Positions 38,920 through 50,726 of a DNA stretch of 64,000 nt are shown piece by piece. This DNA comes from Bryopsis sp. KO-2023. Taxonomy: Eukaryota; Chlorophyta; Ulvophyceae; Bryopsidales; Bryopsidaceae. The stretch spans positions 2,294,001 through 2,358,000 of the forward strand of contig BSYQ01000008.1 of the NCBI GenBank assembly GCA_030272585.1, given 5' to 3'. A model generated the notes under the pieces. It saw nothing but the letters and a program-made list of their open reading frames with translations, was not told where the DNA came from and searched no databases. Made by a program: the position numbers and the translations under genes. The stretch's first letter is position 1; each line of letters begins with the position of its first letter.

Positions 38920-39503
38920 GTTCCAATGTCCAAGCGATTTATAAAGTCAGCCAAACCTCCCCTCAGAAAATAAGAAGAATTGCCCCCTCCTTTCCTTTTC
39001 AACAAATTTTGCAGAAAGAGAGAGAGGTCCTCAAGGTACACAGAGCCCAGGTCAGACTCCAAATTCTTGATGGAAAAAAACGAGCTGTGAGATGGGCGTC
39101 CAGATGTTACGAAACTCGTGCATGCACGATAGGAATTTCAGCTGAGGTTTTAATGATCACTGTGGAAGGTCGTTTCGAAACGCAGCGTGGGGAGGGGGAT
39201 GTCGATGGTTGATTCGCACCCTGTTCTTTGAATCGAGGCTTCTGCTACAAATCGAAGAAAATTAAAAAAAATAAAACCCCCATGTCTGCCACTCCCATAA
39301 TCAAAATTGGACCATTACGTGATTCTTGAGCACGTCATGAGCCGACGTGGGAAAACTGGCTTCAGATACTGGCACGCTGAGCGATCGTCGCGTTCCGTTT
39401 ATCTTTACAGAAACGCAGTGGTGGGGTTGCGCTGGCCGCGAGAGTTCCGCCGTCGTTCGAATCAAGTCAAGCGTTTGTATCCCAGGAAAGACGAATCGAA
39501 AAG
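38920..39503. promoter_or_regulatory. divergent promoter region, CX9C / NOP14
   Basis: The CX9C start (38919, minus) and NOP14 start (39504, plus) face apart over 584 bp, so this interval should carry both promoters and 5' UTRs. No TATA box was evident. Confidence 0.5.
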
Positions 39504-42500
39504 ATGAAAGTCAAAAAGGAGAAACCGGCGGCGTTCCACTCCGCCATGCAGTCTCGCTCCAGCAAGAAGAAAGAGGGTCGGGTGAGGAACTCGAACGCGG
39601 GGACGATGCTGAAAAAGCGGTCGGACAGTTTGCTCGTGGAATACCGGCGCCTCAGGAAAGCGAACAGATTCGTGGACAATCGAGTCGGCGAGCAAGACGC
39701 CACTCTGGCACCCGAGGAAAAGGCGCTGCTGAGGTTCCGGGCTCAGAAGTTGAGGGGGAAGAAGCATTCGAAATATGATCTCGGGGAGGATGAGCATGGG
39801 GGTGGCTTGGGGGAATTAGGAGTTGCGATCGATAACGACGCAGAAGGGAGGAGGGATTACATGGGGAACGCTGAGGATGAGGAAAATGAAAATTTGCTGG
39901 AGCAGCTCAAGGGGGAGCTTCCAGGAAGAGGTTAGGAGGGACCTTGAAGGAGAATATATTTTTGATGATTAAAGAAAAAAATTAAAAAAAATTAAAAATC
40001 ATGAATGAAAAGCTGTAGGGAATCTATTATACAAGGAATGCTGGACAATGCGTCGATGAAATTGAAATTGTTTTTCTGGGGGGAACTGGGAAAATCTCCT
40101 TGACGTGCAAATTGGAACTTTTTTTTCGGCTGAAGTAATTCAGCTCATCATTTAGTCGTGAAATTCATTGCTCGGTGTTGATCCAAAAAAAGTGAATCCA
40201 ACGCTAGTCAAGCGTGAAAAAATAAAACTGACTGGGATTTATTCTCACCATAACTTTTTGTTTATTTATTTATTTATTTAAATTGGAGAAATCCTAGATT
40301 CGGAATAACATGGTAGGGGTGAAAAAAGATACCTGTCGATAAAATTACACTGCCGTTCAAAAAAGGAAGAAAGAAAAAAACCTGAGCTAAAAAAACCCTC
40401 AGAAAGCAACAACAAAAAAACCTGCGACTCTTTTATTATCCCCAACCACGAAAAACATCTGTAGGTATTGAGCCATATTTTTTTTTGCTTGTGTTTATTT
40501 AAAAAAAAAAAAATGCAGCCAACCAGAAAAAAACGAAGAGAGAAGTGATGAGGGAGGTGATTTCCAAGAGCAAGTTTCACCGATTCGAAAAGTCTCGTCA
40601 GAGGGAAGAGGATATGGATGAGCAGGAAACTCTCGACGAAAGATTCGAAAAACTTTTACAAGGGAGCACATTCGACGGAGCCTTTATGTCTCCCAACGAG
40701 AAGCTTCTTCTAGGGTACGTTGGAAAAAAACGTAACTTCACTCAAAATTAAGGACGTCTTTTTTTTTTCGATATATTTCAAGTTGATTTCAAAAGAGTTC
40801 GAGAAAAGGCCTTGTTTTTTGCCTTACCAACGACGGAGTTTTTCCCTCTCAAGCCAATGATACAGTTTTTAGAAAGAAAGCAGTCAATCAATGGGAAATG
40901 TGTTGGGGGATCTTCTTCATATCCGTTTTCTCAAATGAAGTTTAACAGGGCCACCCAACATTTCATTTTTCTTTTTAATTTAGTGCTAAACAAGAAAATG
41001 AGGGAGAAAAATATTATAGGTAAAAATAAACCTTCTAGTTTTTTCTCGAAACTTTTTTCCTGTCCCATACCAAAACGTTCAAAAAGAAATTGCAGTGCAC
41101 TTTTAACAACTTTTTTTAAAAATGCCTGGTCTGACAGGATCACCAAGAAAGGGGAGAACCCTTCGGACGATGTGTATGATGGGTTGACCAAGCAGCTGGC
41201 TTCCGATGTGACTGTCAAGGCAACGGATCGCACAGAAACCCCCGAAGAAACCGAAGCAAAAAAGAAAAAAGCTGCAGAAAGGGCCAAAGCGAAAAGAGAA
41301 AGGAGAATGATGGCAGATTCTGAAGAGGATCCGGACATCCAGGAAGAAGCCGATATTCCAGAAGGTGGGTTCAGTGTGCATGGAGAAATTTGTGTGGTGA
41401 TGGAGAGTTTTGGCTTTTTTTTTTCCGGTTCTGGAGACTTCTGGGTTTTCGGGAACTTCTTTTCTTGAAAAAGTGTGGAAATAGCAGCACTTTTTTTAGG
41501 ATGATTTTCTTTTAAGAGGAAAAGAATTTTTTTTTTTTGTTTAATCGGTTTTTCTTACCCACCGTTTTGTATTATGGAAAAGTTGATATCGAGCAATACC
41601 ATACAACGCTCTCATCTGTTTCAACATATTGCAACAGATGATTGTTTTTTGGGGGGTCATTTTTCTTTCGCATCTGGTGCAAGAAATGGAGTATGTGCGA
41701 AACGGTATTTTTTTTTTTTTGCAATTTAAAAAAAAGGGGGCTACGCTGCACGACGTAAACGGCAAAAATTACGAGAGGAGGCAGAATTGAGGGAAAACCA
41801 AGAAGAAGAAGAAGATCTTGAGCTGGATGGTTACGGAGCCCTGGGGGATGATGATATTGATTCAGATGGTGATGAAGGGGAAGAGGTCAGTGGGGTGGTT
41901 AAGCAAGGATCAGAACAGCAGTTTTTTTTGGCTCCTGTTTTAAATTTATATATAACTTAATTAAAAATGTAAAAATAAAAATTTTAAACGTGTGCCCAAA
42001 CAAGTGACTCTGAAATTGACATGCTCTAAAATGGGTTTACTGAGAAAAACAACTGACAAAAAATGTTTTTGAGTAAACCCGTTTTAGAGGGGGGTTTTCA
42101 GTAAACTGAAAAACAAGATGCTGAAAGCGTCGCAGAAACTAATTATTCTGGCTGTGTCGGGATCATTCTTCCATTGTCGCTGGACTATTGCTCATCAAAG
42201 CGTCTGATTGGTCGTCTTTTTTTTTCTGGCTCGTGTTTTTTTTTTCCTTTTGAAAACATGGAAGATCAGTGAACTGGAGAAGAGAAGGAGAAAGGCTGCT
42301 GCCGGGGACGATCCCCTCCAGGCAAAATTCCGAGCACTCACCGAATCCCTATTGACCAAGCTGAACAACAAAGGGGAGCCCGATAGGAGCAAAACGCAGG
42401 GAAAAAAAGAAGACGCGAATCCCGCTGATGAAGGCATGGACAATGGGGAGGTACCTTTTCATGATTCTGTTGCAGACAGGGTCCAGAAAGCTTCTAGAGT

Positions 42501-45500
42501 TTTTCTTTTCTGTTCAATTTTCGGAAGGGGGCGGGGGGAGGAGAATGAACTCCTTGATGGGATAACTCCTCCCGGCAGCTCTCCAACGAACCCAACCCTG
42601 TTTTGTCCAACAATTAATTTTTCTGAGTTCGATTTGTTTTCCAAGGTTTCGTCTGATCGCGAAGTCATGGAGAGTGAATCGGAGCCAGAGCTTTCGGAGC
42701 AGTCGGCCGAGAATTCAGGTTCCGATAATGAATCCCAGTTGGAGTCTGAAGTCGAATCTCAATCCATGGACGGTCAAAAAAACATCAAAAACTCTGACAA
42801 AAGAGGGGAAATCCCCTCGACCGACAAGCAAGCTTCGCAACCAGAAGTGGAAAATGGAAATCAGGCCAACTCCAGCGGAGACGATCCGGATGGTGTGGGG
42901 GAAAATGGAATCAGCCATGAGAATGGGGACCTCGATGTCGATTTGGATGTGTCTGATGACGGTGGGGGTGCCATGGGGTTGGGCGATTCCGACTTAGAAA
43001 TGGATATGTTCAGCGAGGATGAAGCTGCTACCAGGGAGGTCCCTTCTCAGGCCGAAATTCCAGCCCCAGTGGTCGATTCTGGCAATAATGAGATCGAGGG
43101 GGGTCGTTGCGTTGGGGTGGGAGTGGAGCAGACTGTGAATTTGAGGAAATCTGATGGAGGTGAGGTCAAAGGGCATTATCCGGTGCCGGAGACCTATTTT
43201 GAGTTTGCAGCGTGGGTGGAGGGGAAATCCCCCCGGGATGTCACGAACATCATTTCCAAGATAAGAGTGGGGAATCACCAGGAGCTGTACGCTGCGACCA
43301 AAATGAAATTGGAGGTTAGTTATCCAGGGGGGGGGGGGGGGGCGGACCTTTGTTTTTTAGTGGTTATTCTTTCCCCCTCGGTTGAATTGGAAGAGGCCAG
43401 AGCAGTGCTGGTCGGTCGTATTGGGTGGCAACACTGCCCGGCCAGAATAGCTCGCTGCAAGGGCTCGTCGATTCGATGCTTCTCTTTGCTGACTTTATCT
43501 GTGGTTGATTTTGGACGCTAGGAACTGTATGCCATTGTGGTGGAGCATCTGGGAAATCTTTCGGAAAAAGCTCCCGAGGTCCCCTCCGACCACATGGATG
43601 GGCTGCTGTCCTCCCTGTATGATATGGCCAGAGAAGTCCCCTGGTTTGCCGCCTCCGCCGCTCGAAAAGATCTTCATTCTCTGCAACGACAGCTGGTCGA
43701 AGACATTCAGGTAAAGCTGTGTTTCATTGCAAACATAAAAAAAGAATAGATAGATAAATAGATAAATAAATAAATCAAAAAATCAATAAATAAGTAAATA
43801 AACAAACAAACAAACAAACAAATAAAGTAGGTCCAGCTAACCTTGAAGCTTAACACAACACATTCTGTGGGGGAAAATTCCTTCTCATAATAATGCAGTC
43901 GAATCAAATGCGAGGTCTATTTTGAACATGTCATTTACAAAAGAGTTTATCCAGGGGTCGACTGATTGTTTTTTTGGCGTTTTTTTGACAGGATGCTGGG
44001 AAGTCTGGGTGGCCGTCGAACGGTGCGATCGTTCGCATGCGGCTTTACTCCATACTGTTCCCCGTGTCTGACAGATTTCATCCAGTCACCAGTCCCCTGG
44101 CGGTATTAGTCAGCCAATATATTTCCCAGTGCTCCCTGGAGAAGCCTCGCGACTTGGCGATCGGACTCTTCTTATCGAAATTTGCCGTTCGCATGGCTTC
44201 CCCAGCCAAGCGATACGCGTATGAGCCCTTGGCTTTGTATTTAATGGCTTTGAAGGAGGGGATTCCTGGAGCAGGTCAAGATATGTTGGTGGTGACGGGC
44301 AATGATGGAAAAGGTGGGGTAAAATGAACGAGAGAGGGAAATTGGGGGGTTGGAGTGTGGACCACAAAAAACTTTGTTTTTGTCAAAAAATGGTTTCTTT
44401 TTTTCAAGATTCGATTTTGGTGGGCAGTCTTCTGTCGAACATTGGTGGAGGAGCAGGGTGCCTTCGATTAGAAAAACCCAAGAATGGCCGCGTAAATCCC
44501 CTGGATGGTTTTTTCCCCCCCTCTATGAATGAATGGGGTGTTGCATCAGGGCTGAAATTCTCCGTGGAGCCTGCTGTACAGAAATGAGTTATATTGGCTG
44601 AGCTGATTCGTTTTTTGACCTTTTTTTGGGGGTGGGTGGGGTTGGTTTCTTGGTGAAATTGAAGGCAAAAAGAATCATACTGGGCCACTCACAGTGGAGC
44701 GATTGTTCAACACTTCGAGGAAGTCGAAATATTTTCGATCGAAAGCATTCAAAACAGAAGGGATGAGGCATGCCTTGGCAGGAATCGGAGAACTGGCCTC
44801 ATTATATCAAAAACAAATCTGCTTTCCAGAAATATTCTCCCCCGCAGCCTCTGTCCTGGAGGAATTGGCCAGCGTGGAGTCGTTTTGTGTGGTATGTGCT
44901 GCATTTTTGATTCGATTTGGTCATGTGAATTTCTTTTTTCAGACAAGAAAAAGAGTGAGGTACCTTCTTTTAGCTTGACGCCATCTGGTTTTTTGCCTGA
45001 GAAAAGTTGAAACAAAGCCACGGGGGCATCTATGAGATATTTATATACATTCCCATTTTCAACCTTGCCCTTGTGTCTCTGGATAAATTCAGGAGCTCCA
45101 GGCAGCCCGTAAAAAATTGTCAAACTCCCTTCGCAAAGCGATTCGATCGACCTCCCGATCCCGGCGACCTCTGGTGCAAAAATTCCGTCTGGAGATCCCC
45201 CAGGTCAGACAATTCAACCCCAGATTCGAGGAAGACTTTTCTCGAGTGAAGGAATTCGTGGACGACGAGCGGGTGCTGAAGAAGAAGGTCGACAGGGAAA
45301 GAAGGGGAGCCATGAAAGAGCTCCGCAAGGATGCTGTATTCATGTCGAGGGTGAGGGATGTGGAAAAGGAACGGCTGGACAAGGAGCGGGCGGAAAGCGA
45401 GAAACGGTTCTACAAAGAGTTGCGGGCTTTCGAGGATGACATGAAATCGGGGGGGCAAAAAGGAATGAATCCCCACTTGAAAACACGGAGGAGAGGGAAG

Positions 45501-45509
45501 AAAAAGTGA
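39504..45509 (+). CDS. NOP14: NOP14-like nucleolar protein, small ribosomal subunit processome component
   Basis: Eleven exons join in phase: 39504-39930, 40519-40714, 41138-41364, 41737-41885, 42265-42450, 42646-43314, 43522-43710, 43992-44313, 44409-~44507, 44665-44891 and 45093-45509, giving about 1035 residues. NOP14 is needed for 18S rRNA maturation and 40S assembly in the nucleolus. Family signatures are the basic N-terminus, KREVMREVISKSKFHR with DERFEKLLQ, the acidic central region (SDREVMESESEPELSEQ...), FEFAAWVEGKSPRDV with KIRVGNHQEL, DLAIGLFLSKFAVRM, and the C-terminal RRGAMKELRKDAVFMSRVRD followed by a Lys/Arg-rich end. The ninth exon's 3' edge is uncertain: a weak GTTTTT donor at 44508 keeps phase, but GTGTTG at 44539 would also do so. 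Confidence 0.9.
42024..42115. repeat. imperfect inverted repeat plus palindrome in a NOP14 intron
   Basis: CTCTAAAATGGGTTTACT (from 42024) pairs with the near-complement AGTAAACCCGTTTTAGAG ending at 42089, forming a stem of about 25 bp with a short loop. It is followed directly by a smaller palindrome, GTTTTCAGTAAACTGAAAAAC. The pair lies in the intron between the exons at 41737-41885 and 42265-42450. Confidence 0.65.
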
Positions 45510-46248
45510 GATGGGGCGCTTTACATGAGTTGGGTAGGTTGACAAGCAGTTGTGGGTTGGGGATTGCACAGAGTTTTGGGGGTGGTAGTTTTTGGAATTT
45601 CATTGCTTGATTTTACTGGGGGTTTTTTAACGAATTGGCCAACACAAGTCGGGTGGATTGCTGTGAAAAAAGGACCGCTGATTTCCGCACAATTTGATGC
45701 ATGGCAGATCAGATCCATGCCTTGGGAACCTTCTTTTTGTCTGGATATGTTGAGACTCTTATCCATTATTGGATATTTTCCCATAAGCTCCCAAATTCAT
45801 GTCAAATTCTTCAAAGGTTGTGTACATACACGTTTTATTATTAATTTTTCGGTCTCCTCCCACGAACAAAAAGGCACAGCACGCTGACGTTGCGTGGAAT
45901 GGGAAGAAAACAAACAAAGATTCAATCAATCAATGATTACATGTTGCCTGAGGAGCCACTCAAACAAACAAACAAACAAACAAACAAGCCAACCAAGGAA
46001 ATAAAAAAGAACGGGGAGAAAAGGAACTGGTCGCAGCACGCCCAAGGTTGGAGATCTGTGTAGGGCAGCTCAGGGTCGAACCGTTTTTTTGACAGTGCCG
46101 ATTGCCAACTCACAAGTTCCCAGAAACGGAGCACCGCACGCAAAAGCCCCCAAGCCTCCAGAGCTACTGTATGGATGGGACGCCTTGTTGAGCATGTTTC
46201 GATCAGATTTGACTTTCCCGAGCGTCTGGGCCCGCTGGTCTCCACAAA
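45510..46248. other. intergenic region, no gene seen
   Basis: This is the NOP14 3' flank running into the promoter of the six-Cys peptide gene. It includes a (CAAA)n run at about 45960-45987. No further coding signal was seen. Confidence 0.5.
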
Positions 46249-46257
46249 CTATAAAAG
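46249..46257 (+). promoter_or_regulatory. TATA box of the six-Cys peptide gene
   Basis: CTATAAAAG lies 63 nt upstream of the ATG at 46320, a normal TATA-to-start distance with a short 5' UTR. Few other genes in this window show such a clear TATA box, which fits a highly or inducibly expressed secreted product. Confidence 0.6.
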
Positions 46258-46319
46258 ACGCCTTCCTACCACCACTCCCAACGCCCAGTTTCGTTTCTTG
46301 CCTCCTCGGTTTTGTCGCA

Positions 46320-46975
46320 ATGTCCCGCTTTATGGTTGCCGTCGTTTTCGCCCTGGTGATCGCCAGCTCGATCGCCCGCCCAATCGAGATCCCTGAAGAA
46401 ACCAACACATCAGGATTGCAGCAGCTCTACAACCCCGCAGGTCCAGCGTCAAACAGACGATTCCTCTTTCTGTTTTTTTTTCGTTTCCCTGCTCAGTGAT
46501 CAGAATCGATCCCCTGCAATCTCCTTGACAATTCGTTTCGAATTCGAACAAACGAAAAAGACGGCGCGCTGACATTCTTGTGTGGTGTGCTTTTTTGCAG
46601 CCATCAACCGGGTCCGCCACTGCAAGGTGAGCTCGACGCTGTTGATTCTTCCCTTCGCGTTCCAATCCCTGATTGGTGCATTCATCTAAACTTTTGATCA
46701 AGGACAATCTCCTCCTGAAACCTACTCTTGCACAATCCGGAGAGCCCCTCGCCGAGCAAGCGTTTCCAAGCCGTCGAGTGTGGAAAAGCCTGAAAAAGCA
46801 GACAAGGGATGTTGTTCCTCCTCGTTTCATGGAGTGTATTTGAATCGTTTGGGTTGGTTGTTTGATGAAGTTTGTTTTGCTGATGATCGTTTTGCAGAGG
46901 CGTTCGTGCACGATGGATATTAGTTGCGGGATTGGCTGCGAGTGCAGACACAGGAGGTGCCGAAGAGATCGCTGA
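46320..46975 (+). CDS. Secreted basic six-cysteine (knottin-like) peptide precursor
   Basis: Three exons, 46320-46440, 46601-46626 (26 nt) and 46898-46975, join in phase to a 74-residue precursor. The N-terminus is a clear signal peptide (MSRFMVAVVFALVIASSIAR). A short acidic/Asn-rich propeptide-like stretch follows (PIEIPEETNTSGLQ). The C-terminal ~34 residues are strongly basic and contain all six Cys, spaced C-x4-C-x5-C-x3-C-x1-C-x4-C, within the range of inhibitor-cystine-knot (knottin) frameworks; the end is RHRRCRRDR. Such peptides are commonly defence or signalling molecules in plants. I know no named family with this exact sequence, so the role is inferred. The tiny middle exon is supported by matching phases and by good AG and GT borders. 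Confidence 0.7.
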
Positions 46976-48010
46976 GGGGGGACTTTCCCAAATGATCCTT
47001 TGGAGCAACGGCGGAGTGCCGCCCGTGGAATATTCTGTTATCAGATGTCAATTTTTTTACCGAAAGGGGATACGCGTCTGACAGGAAGCAGTTGTTTAAC
47101 TTGAGTGTGTTTCGAGGAATGTTTCACAAGGTATTCCCTCTTTTTCGCTGGTGGTCTTGTCCTTTTTGTTTGTTTGGTTTTTTTGAAAGGGGGGGGGGGA
47201 GTCGAAGTCGCAAGTGTGTAAGGGAGGTGACGCTCCTGTGTTGTATTGATGTGGGTTTTGATTTTTTGGCAATTATACAACCGCTTCTTGTGATGGAGCG
47301 ACCAAGCGCTGTAGATATTTGATTTGCCGCTTGTAATTGGATGCAATACTCTTTTGTGTGTGTTTGTTTTAACTTGATGCGAATTGTCAAGAGTATCTGT
47401 GGAGTCGTTGATGATGGCTTGAAAAATCGGCAGTCTATCTGCCAACTGTATTCCCAAACTGTGCTCCAAAATATTAGCAACCCCTGGCACCGGTACCAAT
47501 GGATGAAGCTTTGAATGTGTCAAACGTTCGAGTGGAAATCCAAGGGCAGTCCATGTTGTTGGGAGAGTCTTCCAAAACGCTGCATTTTCACTTGATTCAA
47601 ATTCTTCTTTTCAATTACAAAACGAGCGTGAAACAAAATATCAAAATATCACTCCTCTCCTGAAACCGAATAATCCAAAAACCTTGCTGTACCAAAAAAA
47701 CCCAGCTCCTTCAAAGTAATATTACTGATTTCATCCACAGAACGCGAAAATTGGGATGATTCGTGGCATTCATTTGGGTCTTCCACCTCCCCTCCAAAAA
47801 TGGGGAGCCCTCAACACCCTAACCTTGATTCAAAGTTTTCACACTCCACAACCCCCCCCCAAAAAAAAAAAAGAAAAAGCCACCACCAATCAAATAAGTA
47901 GCAGTACAGGGGCCGCCTTTATGTTAATGCTGCCTCCCTCCCTCCTATCGTCAATTTTCCCCAACAAGAAAACTTTTTTAATGAATATGGTGGAGTCGAT
48001 CCGGAGATTT
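46976..48010. other. convergent intergenic region, no gene seen
   Basis: The 3' ends of the six-Cys peptide gene (plus) and FLU (minus) face each other here. Open frames in the region have no domain features or splice partners. Confidence 0.5.
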
Positions 48011-50726
48011 TTACACCGGTCCATCCTGGTTCATCTGAGCGATATACTTGTCATAGAATTCGGCTGCCTTTTCGAATTCCCCCATTTCTGTGTAAACATC
48101 TGCAATGGTGCCGAAAGCATCAGCATCTCCGATGTGGTCGTTGATTTCTGACGAAATCTCAAGCACTCGCTCCAGATGGGAAATCGCCATTCGGAATTGA
48201 CCCTGTGAAAACAGACACACAACCATGAAATCCCAGATTTGAATGAAGGAGGTTCCAATATTGGAACAATACATGCTGAGGATTTGCAAAAAAAATAAAT
48301 AAACATAGAAATGGAATATTTTACTGTGAAGTGATTGGCGGGCTGAGGGATGGACCCCCTGAGAAGAAGAAAAAAAGGGACGGGCTCCCTGAATTTGTCA
48401 ATTTCGCCACGACTGATATCGATTCCATTACCCTAATAAATTCCCTATTTTATTTTACTTCGTTTATTTTAATGAATTGTTGTACTTAGTAAAAAAGTTT
48501 TTCTAAATCTAATTTCTGGTTGCCTTCAATTCCTTCCAAAAACTGGAAAGATGAGACCCCCACCTGAAGTCGGGCAGACGCCGCCAATCCCCTCATGGCT
48601 CTCCTTTCTTGAATGAAATCTTGCATGCCTTTTGACAGCATCAAGGCTTTCTCAAACCTCACCATCGCGGCGGCTCCATTCTTGTCTTTCAGAAAACTCT
48701 TCCCCGTCCTGAGCGCATCCCGACATTGTTTCTGGTCCGCGGTCATATACTCATCGTCCAGACTCGCCAGGGCAATCGGAATGGGTTGTGCGGGTTGTTG
48801 GCCTGAAACAGCACCACCCCACTCCTCTAATGTCATAAGCCGTACAGCCATGCCATGTAAGACCCAACATTATCCCATCCGAGACACCCAGATCTCCATG
48901 AAAATATGACTTTTTCATTTACATTTTGTATTAATTCGTTTTGATTTACCTTTCGTTTCAATTTTGAAAATAATGATCTTCATGAGAATATGAATTTTTT
49001 ATTTCCGGGTTTTTTTAATTTTGAATATAATGCCAGATTCTCCGTACAAAATTATTTTTTGTAACTTGACATAAAAAAGTTATATTCGATATCATATACA
49101 CATACAAAATTGCCCACGTCGTCTAGAGGCCAAGGAAATGTATACAGGCGTACCGACTTCGAGAGGGGAATCCCCCCCTTGGAAAGCTGATGGTTGCGGA
49201 GGTGGGATCGTAGCAGTGGTATCCTCTTGGTCGGCATCTGCTGGGGGAGCATATCGAAGGCCTGGAGCATACACTATCCCGGCCCTGGCTTGCTGTCGCA
49301 AAGACATGTTGATTTTCCGCAGAGATTCGTTCAATTTCTCGACCTCCATTTTTCGCTGCCTGGCTGCGACACCTAGATAAAAATATATAGGACATCGACC
49401 CAAATTCAGCAAGATTCTAGTTTTTTTCATTTTTTCTAGTGTATATTCAGCATCCAGGCTGGAAACCCCTTACCCTGTCCACTCTTCAAATGAGCGACAC
49501 AGCATTATTTATTTTTATTATCATTAGTCTTATTTTTCTTTCAATTTTTCGGGGGAACGAATCATCATTCTTATTGTTCACTTTTTTTTTTAATGGGGGA
49601 AACGAGACAGGAGCATTTTTTCTATTTTTATTATTATAATTTTTCTTGGGGGGAGGGAGGGGGGGATGACACAGCATTATGTTAATTGTTTATTATATTT
49701 TTTTTTCATTTTCTTTTATTTTCTATATCCTGACCTCCGACGAGGGCGCCGATGAGCGCCACAACTTCGGTGATTCCCACGACATCGACTCCAAAGGGCG
49801 TCGCACAAAATTTCCCTAATTGGGTTTCTCGGACTTCCTTTTCGAGATCCTCTTTCGCAGCTGTTTCCTTCTCGACACGCAGTTGGTACAGCTCATCTTC
49901 TCGATCAGCCAGGACTCCCTTTCCCCCTGAAGTTTTTCACCGACAAAATAAATACATTTTTTTTTTGTGAAGCATTTTGAAAACCCTTTGTTCCACATCA
50001 AATTATTATTATTATTTTCTTTTTTTTCACATTAAATTGGAGTGAATATAGTGATTGCGCCCAAGTGGAAGCAATCCAGTCACACCATCAATCTTTGTGG
50101 ATTATTTGGAATGGAGGTTTTGAAATTTATCGTAAAATTCGTATAACGGGTATTGGAATTATTAAATAATTTCTGGAGGCTACAACACCTTTTTCTTTCA
50201 AGAAGGATGCTGCTGTGGCGTCTGGAGTCAAAGCAGCGAATGCACCGATGCTGGCCGTAAGTGAGAGTAAAATATTTCGCCGGTCGATCTGCATCAGCAG
50301 GAAACTTCGATAAACATTGATTTGAAAAAAAAAGAAGGGAAAAACGGAAAAAACACCCCACAAACCAGGGGGTCAAAAGAGGACCTTAGAGGAATATGAA
50401 AAAAAGCACAGCAACCTGAGTCATTTTCGATTTCTCCCCTGTCCATAGTGTTTCACGTCTTTTTTTTTTTTTGGTTGTTGCTGCTATGTCATTGAAATGG
50501 GGAAATGGTTTCGATAATCGAATACATCCTCCCCCTTCTCAGCACAACGGAAAAAACGTATTTTGGGTTGGTTGCTTACAGGAGAGTTGCTGTGAGCATC
50601 TGCATGGACTCTGAAATGTGGTCTACGCTCAGCTGGGGGGTTGGCTTGCAGTCGAGGAATTTGGCAAACGTTAAAAAACCCTCCCAGTTTTTGGCCACGT
50701 GATTCAGCAGAAATGGCACCCTTCAT
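48011..50726 (-). CDS. FLU: FLU: TPR protein, negative regulator of chlorophyll biosynthesis
   Basis: Six exons join in phase on the minus strand: 50526-50726, 50189-50288, 49735-49926, 49154-49372, 48564-48802 and 48011-48202, giving about 380 residues. FLU binds glutamyl-tRNA reductase at the plastid membrane and limits 5-aminolevulinate synthesis, preventing protochlorophyllide build-up in the dark. Residues 1-67 look like a transit peptide. Residues ~70-95 read RRNILLSLTASIGAFAAL...ATAA, resembling a thylakoid (Tat-like) signal. A charged helix follows (LADREDELYQLRVEKE), then a hydrophobic segment (VVALIGALVGG) leading into ARQRKMEVEKLNESLRKIN and LRYAPP, both strongly FLU-like. The C-terminal half has TPR units (ALRTGKSFLKDKNGAAAMVRFEKAL region; ADAFGTIADVYTEMGEFEKA), the reductase-binding part in Arabidopsis FLU. 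Confidence 0.88.
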
